A stretch of 64,000 nt of DNA from JAZKFT01 sp963845495 (GTDB lineage: Bacteria > Bacteroidota > Bacteroidia > Chitinophagales > Chitinophagaceae), in contig CAWJTH010000202.1 in the NCBI GenBank assembly GCA_963845495.1, positions 1 to 64,000 of the forward strand, written 5' to 3'. The translations under genes were made by a program, and so were the position numbers. A model generated the notes under the pieces. That model saw nothing but the letters and a program-made list of their open reading frames with translations. It was not told the origin of the DNA and made no database searches. Shown in pieces: positions 26,059 through 33,812 of the stretch (position 1 is its first letter; each line of letters opens with the position of its first letter).

Positions 26059-29000
26059 ATGGACTACGATTTCAGGAAAATTGAGCAGGCTTGGCAAGAA
26101 AAATGGAAGGCAACCCAAGCTTACAAAACCACCAACGACACCACAAAACCAAAGTGTTATGTGCTGGATATGTTTCCTTACCCAAGTGGTGCGGGACTGC
26201 ATGTGGGTCATCCGTTGGGCTACATTTCAAGCGATATTTATAGCCGATATAAAAGGCTGAAAGGTTTTAACGTGCTGCACCCCATGGGTTATGATGCTTT
26301 TGGTTTGCCGGCCGAACAATATGCCATTGAAAAAGGTGTGCATCCTGCCGTTTCAACCGAAGAAAATATTGCCAATTTCCGCAAGCAGTTAGACAATATT
26401 GGCTTCAGCTACGATTGGGACCGTGAAGTTCGTACCAGCGAAGCCAGCTATTATAAATGGACGCAATGGATTTTTCTGCAATTGTTCCATAGCTTTTTTA
26501 ATCGTATCGATAACCGGGCCGAACATTTGTCGGTATTGATCGAATCGTTTGAAAATGAAGGAAGTTTGGTACATGAGATTCCAAATACGAAATACGAAAT
26601 ACGAGAAACGGGCAAAAACTCTTTTACCGCCGAAGAATGGAATGGCTTCGACGAAAAAACCAAACACGATATTTTAATGGAATACCGCCTGGCGTTTTGT
26701 GGCTATGGCGAAGTGAATTGGTGCGAAGCACTGGGCACCGTTTTGGCCAACGACGAAGTGGTGAACGGCGTAAGCGAACGTGGCGGTTATCCGGTAGAAA
26801 AAAAACGCCTCCGCCAATGGTATTTGCGCATTACCGAATATGCTGATCGCTTGCTGAAAGGTTTAGAAACCGTTGATTTTAGCGAGGCAATGAAAGAAAT
26901 GCAAAGCAATTGGATCGGAAAAAGTTATGGGGCGGAAATTGAGTTCAACCTCACCCCCGGCCCCTCTCCACAAGTGGCGAGGGGTGCCTCTGTGCAAGTG
27001 TCATCACAGTCGGAAAATCCGGGTTCAAAAAATTCAGTCGTTCCTAAGTATTCAATCGTATCTATTAAGCAGTTCGAGCTAGCAAGAGAAAATAGAAAAG
27101 GTCATACAGAGGCAGAAGCAATTTTATGGAAAGAATTACGTGGAAATAACTTGGGTGAAAAATTTAGGCGCCAACACCCAATTGATGCCTATATCGTCGA
27201 TTTTGTTTCTCTTCAAAACAAATTGATAATTGAAATTGATGGCGGTTATCATGAAACGGAAGACCAAAAAATTTATGACGATGCCCGTAGCAGTGTGTTA
27301 AATCAAATTGGTTTTAAAGTAATCCGATTTACTAACGAAGAGGTGATCAATCACACAAAAGAAACAATAAAAAGAATAAAAGAAGCACTCGCGGAAGAAC
27401 AGCAAGAAGCCACAAATATTCACGAACCCGCAATTGGCAAACAGTCAGCCAGCTTCACAGAGGCACCCCTCGCCACGAGTGGAGAGGGGACGGGGGTGAG
27501 GTCTTTAGTCGTTTACACAACCCGCCCCGACACCATTTTTGGTGTTGATTTTATGGTTATTGCGCCGGAACTGGATTGGATTCCAAGCATTGTTTCGGAA
27601 GCACAAAAAGAAGAAGTTGAAAATTATATTGCTTACGTAAAAAGCCGTAGCGAACGGGAGCGCCAAGCGGAGAAAAAGATAAGTGGTTGTTTTACAGGTG
27701 CTTATGCCATCAATCCGTTTAACGGAAAAGAAATTCCGATTTGGATAAGCGAATATGTTTTAGCTGGTTATGGCACAGGTGCTATTATGGCCGTGCCTTG
27801 CGGCGATGACCGTGATTTTAAGTTTGCGCAGCATTTCAATATTCCCATCACTAATATTTTGGGCGATGCGTTTAATGGAAATGAAGCTAATCCAACTAAA
27901 GATGCGAAGCTAACTAATAGTGGTTTTTTAGACGGCGTGGTAATGCGGGATGCCATCCAAATTGTAAATGCCAAGCTGGAAGAAATGGGCATTGGCAAGG
28001 CCAAAGTAAATTACCGGATGCGGGATGCGGCGTTTAGCAGGCAGCGCTATTGGGGCGAGCCATTCCCGATTGTTTGGAAAAACGGTATTGCTTATGCATT
28101 GGATGAAAGCGAATTGCCACTGGAACTGCCCAAAGTAGATGGTTATGGCCCGGGACCAGATGGCGAAGGTCCGCTAGCAAATATTTTAGAATGGACGGCA
28201 CAAAACTTGGAAACGAACACCATGCCTGGTTATGCCGGTTCATCGTGGTACTTTTTAAGGTATATGGATCCGCACAACGACCAAGTTTTTTGCGACCGCA
28301 AAGCCAGCGATTATTGGAACCAAGTAGATATTTACATCGGCGGCACCGAACATGCCGTTGGCCATTTATTGTATAGTCGCTTGTGGACCAAGGTTTTATA
28401 CGATCTTGGGTTTATTGGTTTTGATGAACCGTTCAAGAAATTGGTGAACCAAGGGATGATTCAGGGAAGTTCGAGGTTTGTGTATAGAATTGTTGGAACC
28501 AATCAGTTTGTTTCCGCCGGCAAAAAAAATGAATACAACGTAACCCCTTTGCACGTAGACGTGAATCTTGTTGATGGCTATGAACTTGATATTGAAGCAT
28601 TTAAAAAATGGAAACCAGAATTTGCCGATGCTGAGTTTGTATTTGAAGACGGTACTCTTTCTTTTTCTTGCACTATTGGTACCGCAAAAGATATGAAATA
28701 TATCTGCGGCTCTGAGGTTGAAAAAATGAGTAAAAGGTATTACAACACTGTTAATCCTAACGATATATGTGAAAAATACGGTGCTGATACTTTCCGCATG
28801 TACGAAATGTTCTTGGGGCCGGTGGAAGCGTCTAAACCTTGGGAAACCAAAGGCATTGAAGGCGTTCATCGTTTTCTTAAAAAATTGTGGCGCTTATTTT
28901 TTACGGATACTACTTTTTCAAATGGAAAAGCAGTGCAAGGCAAACCAGTTTGGAACGACCAACCCGCTACACCGCAAGAATTGAAAGTGTTGCACAAAAC

Positions 29001-29433
29001 TATCCGCAAAATTGATGATGACACGGAAAAATTCAGTTACAATACAGCCGTAAGCGCTTTTATGGTTTGCGTAAACGAATTAACGGATTTGAAATGCAAT
29101 AAAAAATCGGTGTTGGAACAATTGCTGGTGTTATTGTCGCCTTATGCGCCGCATGTAACGGAAGAATTATGGCATCAGTTGGGCAACACAACCAGTATTT
29201 TAGATGCAGCTTATCCGGTGTTCGAACAAAAATATGTGGTGGAGTCGTCCAAAGAATATCCAGTTAGCATCAATGGTAAATTAAGAACCACTATGGATTT
29301 TGCCCTTGATGCAATGGAGGCGGATGTAAAAAGCGAAGTATTGACCAACGAAATTGTGCAAAAATGGTTGGAAGGCAAAGAGCCGAAGAAAATTGTTTTT
29401 GTAAAAGGAAAAATGATAAATGTGGTGGTGTAA
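26059..29433 (+). CDS. leuS: Leucyl-tRNA synthetase with an in-frame DUF559 nuclease insertion
   Basis: A 1124-residue class I synthetase that charges tRNA(Leu); about 185 residues longer than expected. HVGH (48-51) is the HIGH motif, and the signature lysine loop reads KMSKR (889-893). The CP1 editing domain keeps TTRPDTIFG and YGTGAIMAVP. Between IGKSYGAEIEFNL and VVYTTRPDT, residues 297-481 form an insertion bounded by a 46-bp inverted repeat (LTPGPSPQVARGA on the left). It contains a DUF559 domain, about 340-445, with FRRQHP, YIVDF (Asp381) and IIEIDGG (Glu392, Asp394). The second insertion near 810-885 is usual in Bacteroidota LeuRS. The frame is open throughout, so the enzyme is presumably functional. 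Confidence 0.95.
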   Translation: MDYDFRKIEQAWQEKWKATQAYKTTNDTTKPKCYVLDMFPYPSGAGLHVGHPLGYISSDIYSRYKRLKGFNVLHPMGYDAFGLPAEQYAIEKGVHPAVSTEENIANFRKQLDNIGFSYDWDREVRTSEASYYKWTQWIFLQLFHSFFNRIDNRAEHLSVLIESFENEGSLVHEIPNTKYEIRETGKNSFTAEEWNGFDEKTKHDILMEYRLAFCGYGEVNWCEALGTVLANDEVVNGVSERGGYPVEKKRLRQWYLRITEYADRLLKGLETVDFSEAMKEMQSNWIGKSYGAEIEFNLTPGPSPQVARGASVQVSSQSENPGSKNSVVPKYSIVSIKQFELARENRKGHTEAEAILWKELRGNNLGEKFRRQHPIDAYIVDFVSLQNKLIIEIDGGYHETEDQKIYDDARSSVLNQIGFKVIRFTNEEVINHTKETIKRIKEALAEEQQEATNIHEPAIGKQSASFTEAPLATSGEGTGVRSLVVYTTRPDTIFGVDFMVIAPELDWIPSIVSEAQKEEVENYIAYVKSRSERERQAEKKISGCFTGAYAINPFNGKEIPIWISEYVLAGYGTGAIMAVPCGDDRDFKFAQHFNIPITNILGDAFNGNEANPTKDAKLTNSGFLDGVVMRDAIQIVNAKLEEMGIGKAKVNYRMRDAAFSRQRYWGEPFPIVWKNGIAYALDESELPLELPKVDGYGPGPDGEGPLANILEWTAQNLETNTMPGYAGSSWYFLRYMDPHNDQVFCDRKASDYWNQVDIYIGGTEHAVGHLLYSRLWTKVLYDLGFIGFDEPFKKLVNQGMIQGSSRFVYRIVGTNQFVSAGKKNEYNVTPLHVDVNLVDGYELDIEAFKKWKPEFADAEFVFEDGTLSFSCTIGTAKDMKYICGSEVEKMSKRYYNTVNPNDICEKYGADTFRMYEMFLGPVEASKPWETKGIEGVHRFLKKLWRLFFTDTTFSNGKAVQGKPVWNDQPATPQELKVLHKTIRKIDDDTEKFSYNTAVSAFMVCVNELTDLKCNKKSVLEQLLVLLSPYAPHVTEELWHQLGNTTSILDAAYPVFEQKYVVESSKEYPVSINGKLRTTMDFALDAMEADVKSEVLTNEIVQKWLEGKEPKKIVFVKGKMINVVV
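26949..27501 (+). mobile_element. Candidate DUF559-nuclease element bounded by 46-bp inverted repeats inside leuS
   Basis: Left arm 26949-26994 (CCTCACCCCCGGCCCCTCTC to CCTCTGTG) and right arm 27456-27501 (CACAGAGGCACCCCTCGCCA to GGTGAGG) are inverse at 43 of 46 positions. Each arm is itself a hairpin (CCCCTC, CCAC, loop, GTGG, GAGGGG). The 461 bp between encode an Arg/Lys-rich linker and a DUF559 domain related to Vsr-type endonucleases. Peptides like LTPGPSP are the known translation of such repeats in many bacteria. No transposase or intein splicing motif is present. Calling it mobile is an inference from repeat ends, cargo and the atypical position. Confidence 0.65.
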
Positions 29434-29444
29434 AAAATAAGAAC

Positions 29445-29613
29445 GTGGACAATTCCATAGAAATAAATATTTACAAAGAAGCAAGTTTTTCTAAAAAGGA
29501 AGAGCCATTTGCAATACTGTGTGAAGGAAACTTAAGAAAAGAAATGGTTGTCACAAGAAGATGATATTTGGGACGAATGGGTTATTGAGCAAATGAAAAC
29601 GAAAAATCTATGA
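29445..29613 (+). pseudogene. Small frameshifted open frame before nadC (possible antitoxin remnant)
   Basis: From GTG 29445 the frame gives VDNSIEINIYKEASFSKK and continues to NLRKE, then leaves frame at an AAAGAAATGG run near 29540. Skipping one A restores WLSQEDDIWDEWVIEQMKTKNL and a TGA at 29611-29613 overlapping the nadC ATG. The WLSxEDD ending resembles small antitoxins that precede toxin genes, but no toxin follows. Function and reality are uncertain. Confidence 0.3.
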
Positions 29614-30476
29614 CTGAACAAGATTTCAACCAACATCTGCAACACCTTGTAAATGAGGCGCTAAGGGAGGATATCGGTGATGGTGATCATAGCACATTGA
29701 GCTGCATTCCGTCAGGCAAAATGGGGAAAGCCGTATTGAAAATTAAACAAGACGGCTTGCTGGCAGGCGTGCAAGCAGCGTACCAAATATTCCATTTGGT
29801 TGAGCCATCCGCAAAAATGACCATCTACAAAAATGATGGCGAAGCCATGGTTTTTGGTGAAGTAGCTTTTGATGTAGAAGCATCCATTCAAACAATTTTA
29901 TCATGCGAAAGATTGGTTTTAAACACTATGCAACGCATGAGTGGCATTGCAACGCTTACCAAAACGTATGTTGATAAACTAGCTGGCTATCATACTAAAA
30001 TTTTGGATACCCGTAAAACCACCCCCAATTTTAGGCTGCTGGAAAAAGCAGCGGTTAAAATTGGCGGCGCAGTCAATCACCGTTTTGCATTGTATGATAT
30101 GATTATGTTGAAAGATAATCACATTGACTATTGTGGCGGCATTGAGCCAGCCATTGAAAAAGCATGGCAATACGTGCAGGAGAAAAAGCCAGGACTAAAA
30201 ATTGAGGTGGAAACCAGAAATTTGGCAGATGTAAGAAAGGTGATAAATGTTGGCAAAGGCAAAGTATTTCGTATTATGTTGGATAATTTTACGCCAGCAC
30301 AATTAAAAGAAGCATTACAACTAGTTGATAATCAATTTGAAACAGAAGCAAGTGGGGGAATTAACCTCTATACGATCCAAAGCTTTGCTGAAACAGGCGT
30401 AGATTATGTAAGCGTGGGTGCGCTTATCCATCAAGCAAAAAGCTTAGATTTAAGTTTGAAGGCGGTGATTTTGTGA
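29610..30476 (+). CDS. nadC: Nicotinate-nucleotide pyrophosphorylase (carboxylating)
   Basis: A 288-residue enzyme converting quinolinate and PRPP to nicotinate mononucleotide in NAD synthesis. The N-terminal EALREDIGDGDHST and the barrel signatures LNTMQRMSGIAT, DTRKTTPNFR (catalytic Arg and Lys), KDNHI and IEVETRN are all intact. Length is normal. The same window encodes nadE, the last step of the pathway, at a distance. The ATG overlaps the end of a broken small open frame. Confidence 0.95.
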   Translation: MTEQDFNQHLQHLVNEALREDIGDGDHSTLSCIPSGKMGKAVLKIKQDGLLAGVQAAYQIFHLVEPSAKMTIYKNDGEAMVFGEVAFDVEASIQTILSCERLVLNTMQRMSGIATLTKTYVDKLAGYHTKILDTRKTTPNFRLLEKAAVKIGGAVNHRFALYDMIMLKDNHIDYCGGIEPAIEKAWQYVQEKKPGLKIEVETRNLADVRKVINVGKGKVFRIMLDNFTPAQLKEALQLVDNQFETEASGGINLYTIQSFAETGVDYVSVGALIHQAKSLDLSLKAVIL

Positions 30477-30581
30477 TAAATTACAGACCTCAAATAACGG
30501 ACGACAGAAGCGCAGTTCAAAAGCAAGTAAAAGCAACTTTATTTTTTTTATCTAACTACTAATATCTAAGTACTATTGGTT

Positions 30582-30926
30582 ATGGCTAAAAATAAGAATA
30601 TTGGTTTGGGTGGTTTGGTTTATAGCACCGACCCAAATTTCAAAATAGAATCGGACGAGACGCCACAGGAAACGCTTGCACCTGCCCAACAAATTTTAAG
30701 AATCAAACTAGAAACCAAGCACCGTGCGGGTAAAACCGTTACTGCTATTTATGGTTTTGTAGGAACCGAGGAGGATTTGGAAAAACTAGGCAAACAATTA
30801 AAAAACCATTGTGGAACCGGCGGTAGCGCAAAAGACAGAGAAATAATCGTTCAAGGCGACCATCGGGAAAAGGTATTGCAATGGCTTATAAAAAATGGTT
30901 TTTCTAAAACCAAAAGAATGGGCTAA
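30582..30926 (+). CDS. SUI1/eIF1-like translation initiation factor (YciH family)
   Basis: A 114-residue protein whose C-terminal two-thirds form the SUI1 fold: IKLETKHRAGKTVTAIYGF, then LEKLGKQLKNHCGTGGSAKD and IIVQGDH. In bacteria YciH-type proteins bind the small ribosomal subunit and can influence start-site fidelity; the in vivo role is poorly known. ATG 30582 is chosen over a TTG two codons upstream. The start directly follows a TCTAACTACTAATATCTAAG repeat arm. Confidence 0.88.
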   Translation: MAKNKNIGLGGLVYSTDPNFKIESDETPQETLAPAQQILRIKLETKHRAGKTVTAIYGFVGTEEDLEKLGKQLKNHCGTGGSAKDREIIVQGDHREKVLQWLIKNGFSKTKRMG

Positions 30927-30937
30927 TATGCATAATC

Positions 30938-31159
30938 ATGCTGCATACGCAAGCTTTTTATACTTTTTTATCTTTTATGCTAGCTCCGTCTGCGGCCGCA
31001 ACCGGTTACGGCTTTTTTACTTGGTACCAAGCTGAACAAAATGGCGATGAACGGGCCATTCGCCGGGGAAAATTTTTAGTAATGTTCGGTTTTATTGGCT
31101 TAGCCATTTTTGGCATCGTTACTTATTTCACTTATTTATTTATTACTCATTCATTTTAA
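30938..31159 (+). CDS. Small two-helix membrane protein
   Basis: A 73-residue protein with hydrophobic segments at about 6-28 and 45-70 separated by a charged loop (YQAEQNGDERAIRRGKF). It is not recognised as a known family. It starts 11 nt after the SUI1-like gene and ends 3 nt before a second small membrane protein, so the three probably form an operon. The charged loop resembles that of its downstream neighbour (WQRGRAEKDQLSMQTGR), suggesting a shared topology. Confidence 0.55.
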   Translation: MLHTQAFYTFLSFMLAPSAAATGYGFFTWYQAEQNGDERAIRRGKFLVMFGFIGLAIFGIVTYFTYLFITHSF

Positions 31160-31162
31160 TAT

Positions 31163-31363
31163 ATGTTTGGATTGTTTCTTATTATTTGGGTGCCTATTCT
31201 TTTAGGCATTATCGTTTTCATCCCATCTTTTATTAAATGGCAGCGGGGTCGTGCAGAAAAAGACCAACTTTCTATGCAAACAGGGCGTACTTTATCGCTT
31301 ATCAGCTTCACCGTTGTAGTTGTACTCCTAATAATTTGGTGGGCAATATCAAACCCAACCTAA
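31163..31363 (+). CDS. Small two-helix membrane protein
   Basis: A 66-residue protein with helices at about 2-23 and 44-64 joined by a basic loop (KWQRGRAEKDQL). Not a recognised family. Closely spaced with the preceding small membrane protein and followed by a strong terminator hairpin at 31372-31397, which marks it as the last gene of the unit. Confidence 0.55.
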   Translation: MFGLFLIIWVPILLGIIVFIPSFIKWQRGRAEKDQLSMQTGRTLSLISFTVVVVLLIIWWAISNPT

Positions 31364-31371
31364 ATAAAACA

Positions 31372-31397
31372 AAAGATCCTGCAAGCGCAGGATCTTT
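31372..31397 (+). terminator. Perfect 11-bp hairpin after the small membrane protein genes
   Basis: AAAGATCCTGC (31372-31382) and GCAGGATCTTT (31387-31397) pair perfectly around AAGC, eight bases after the stop codon. The 3' arm supplies three T's only, so termination may rely partly on the A/T ends of the stem. Confidence 0.75.
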
Positions 31398-32035
31398 GGG
31401 AGTTTCTCATAGAATAAATAAGTTTCGGCCGTTTATTATTTAAAACTTGCTGCTTTACAAAAGCTAATGCAAGTATATTTTTGCTTTGTTTTAACAAAAG
31501 TAGAAATATTTCTGTAATAATAATTTTGTTACGTTAAAACGGATTACTATTTAGTACCTAATCTAAAAAAAAATTTATATCTCCTAAAACTGAAAAATCA
31601 TAGGTTATTAAATATCAATGTATTACAAAATATTTGTTGAAGTAATTACAACGCAATCGATTGCGTAAATAAATATATTTTCGTTAAAAAATTTGAAAAG
31701 GTTTGCACTTCTACTATTTAAATGGAAAAGCTTATCAGATATTATTTAAATAACAAATAGAAAAATATTTATAAAAAATATTGTGGAATTTAAGGCGTAA
31801 AATTGGGTGAAAAACTTTTTTCATTAGTTTGTTAAGTCATTATTCTCCAAAATATTGTAAAAGCATGCTTACGTTTTTCAAAGTATTTTATTGGCGCCAA
31901 AACATTCCCGTTACATTCCAATTTCCCTATGGTGCTTTTTTGTATTTTCGCCCACTTACATCCAAACATGCAAATTTATTTTTATGGGCATAAAGTGGAT
32001 TCACAAGATTATAGAACTATTTAAAAATCAAATCA
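31398..32035. other. Long AT-rich spacer before rny
   Basis: About 640 nt without a convincing gene. It holds one perfect 16-bp palindrome (31651-31666) and a 12-codon open frame (31722, MEKLIRYYLNNK) too short to interpret. TATTTTCG about 85 nt before the rny ATG is a plausible -7 element. No repeat-family arms of the kind seen in neighbouring spacers were found. Confidence 0.5.
31651..31666. promoter_or_regulatory. Perfect 16-bp palindrome ACGCAATCGATTGCGT (LacI-type operator candidate)
   Basis: The sequence is a perfect palindrome with a central CG, the form bound by LacI/GalR-family regulators (compare the PurR site ACGCAAACGTTTGCGT). No LacI-family gene and no sugar-uptake operon is in the window; rny starts 370 nt downstream. 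Confidence 0.5.
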
Positions 32036-33622
32036 ATGGATGCGACAGCATTGTCAATTATTTTAGGGGTCGTGGGGGTGGCCGTAGGTATAATTATTGG
32101 TAAGGTCATTTTTGCAAAAGATACAAGAAAACAGGTGGAGGAAGCGGAAAAAAAATTGCAAGACGCCGAACACCAAGCGCAACGCATTAATGCAGACGCC
32201 ATAAGCAAAGCGGAAAGCTTAAAAAGGGAAAAGTTGTTGGAGGCAAAGGAAAAATTTGTCCAGATGCAGGCCGATCACGACAAACAAGTAAATGAACGCA
32301 ACCGCAAAATTGCTGAATCGGAAGCTAAGGCACGAAGTTTAGAGCAAAGTATGGTTGCAAAAAACACCAACCTCGACAAACAAATAAAAGAAAATGAGGC
32401 GATTAAAGAAACGCTGAACAAACAAGTAGAAGTAGTAAACCAAAAACGTAGCGAATTAGAAAAACATCAAGAAGAACATATTCGCCGGTTGGAAAAAATT
32501 GCGGGTTTAACTTCTGACGAAGCAAAAGCGCAATTGGTGGAAACACTTACCGCGGGTGCACATGCGCAAGCTTTGGGCATGCAACAAGAAATTATTGACA
32601 ATGCCAAACAAACAGCTAACAAAGAAGCACGCAAAATAATCATTCAAACCATCCAGCGTACTGCTTCTGAGCAGGCTATTGAAAATGCCATCACCGTTTT
32701 TCAATTGGAAAGCGATGAGATAAAAGGACAAATTATTGGCCGGGAAGGTCGTAACATCCGTGCTTTGGAAGCCGCAACCGGTGTTGATTTAATTGTGGAT
32801 GATACACCTGAGGCTATCGTACTTTCCTCTTTCGATCCCCTTCGCCGTGAAATTGCCCGACTTAGCTTGCAGCGTTTGGTAAGCGATGGCCGCATCCATC
32901 CAGCCCGTATCGAAGAAGTGGTTGAAAAAACACGCCGCCAAATTGAAGACCAAATTTTAGAGATTGGTGAGCGTACAGTAATAGAATTGGGTATCCATGG
33001 TTTACATAAAGATTTGGTACGCATCGTTGGTAAAATGCGTTTTCGCAGTTCTTATGGCCAAAACTTGTTGATGCACAGCCGCGAGGTAGCCAACATGTGC
33101 GGCATTATGGCCAGTGAAATGGGTTTAAACCCTAAATTAGCCAAACGTGCGGGTTTATTGCACGATATTGGTAAAGTACCGGATGAGGAAACAGAATTGA
33201 GCCATGCATTGTTGGGCGCAAAATTGGCAGAAAAATATGGTGAACACCCAAGCGTGGTAAATGCCATTGGTGCCCACCACGATGAAATGGAAATGCAATA
33301 TGTTATTAGCCCAATCGTTCAGGCTTGCGATAGTATCAGCGGCGCAAGGCCAGGTGCACGCAGGGAAATAATGCAACAATATCTGCAGCGGATTAAAGAC
33401 TTGGAATCCTTAGCTATGGGCTATCCCGGTGTTGAAAAATCTTACGCCATCCAAGCCGGCCGTGAACTTCGGGTGATTGTGGAAGCCGACAAGGTAACGG
33501 ATGGCGACAGCGATAAACTAAGCTTCGAAATTGCCCAAAAAATCCAGACAGAAATGACATATCCGGGTCAAATAAAAGTGACCGTTATCCGCGAAAAAAG
33601 AGCGGTAAACGTGGCGAGATAA
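32036..33622 (+). CDS. rny: Ribonuclease Y
   Basis: A 528-residue membrane-anchored endoribonuclease that starts mRNA decay. The order of parts is diagnostic: an N-terminal membrane helix (about 6-26), a long coiled coil (about 30-190), a KH RNA-binding domain (GREGRNIRALEAATGVDLIV) and an HD nuclease domain with LLHDIGKV and GAHHDE. Length matches the Firmicutes and Bacteroidota enzymes. It is followed by a strong terminator, so it is likely transcribed alone. Confidence 0.95.
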   Translation: MDATALSIILGVVGVAVGIIIGKVIFAKDTRKQVEEAEKKLQDAEHQAQRINADAISKAESLKREKLLEAKEKFVQMQADHDKQVNERNRKIAESEAKARSLEQSMVAKNTNLDKQIKENEAIKETLNKQVEVVNQKRSELEKHQEEHIRRLEKIAGLTSDEAKAQLVETLTAGAHAQALGMQQEIIDNAKQTANKEARKIIIQTIQRTASEQAIENAITVFQLESDEIKGQIIGREGRNIRALEAATGVDLIVDDTPEAIVLSSFDPLRREIARLSLQRLVSDGRIHPARIEEVVEKTRRQIEDQILEIGERTVIELGIHGLHKDLVRIVGKMRFRSSYGQNLLMHSREVANMCGIMASEMGLNPKLAKRAGLLHDIGKVPDEETELSHALLGAKLAEKYGEHPSVVNAIGAHHDEMEMQYVISPIVQACDSISGARPGARREIMQQYLQRIKDLESLAMGYPGVEKSYAIQAGRELRVIVEADKVTDGDSDKLSFEIAQKIQTEMTYPGQIKVTVIREKRAVNVAR

Positions 33623-33658
33623 ATTATTGAGACAATTTTATCTACCTATTTTAAAATA

Positions 33659-33685
33659 AAAAGCGACCGATTGCCGGTCGCTTTT
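33659..33685 (+). terminator. Rho-independent terminator after rny
   Basis: AAAAGCGACCG and CGGTCGCTTTT form an 11-bp stem (7 G/C-rich pairs at 63-69/75-81 plus A/T pairs) around ATTGC, followed by ATTTTG. Placed 37 nt after the rny stop. Confidence 0.9.
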
Positions 33686-33724
33686 ATTTTGTAATTAATG
33701 CCTGTTCAGATTTAAACAAATAAA

Positions 33725-33747
33725 AAACCAGCCACAAAGACTGGTTT
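33725..33747 (-). terminator. Terminator for typA on the minus strand
   Basis: AAACCAG (33725-33731) pairs with CTGGTTT (33741-33747). Read on the minus strand the stem is followed by TTTATTTG, fitting termination of typA transcripts 66 nt past its stop. Confidence 0.6.
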
Positions 33748-33812
33748 CTATTAATAATCTGACGAATTCTACATTTTGAACATACTCACGACTGACGATT
33801 CACGCCTCATGA

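Noticed and set aside
26949..27501. Intein in leuS
   Set aside because: The insertion lacks intein splicing motifs (no Cys/Ser block A, no HN and Cys/Ser/Thr ending) and has inverted DNA ends, so protein splicing is not supported.
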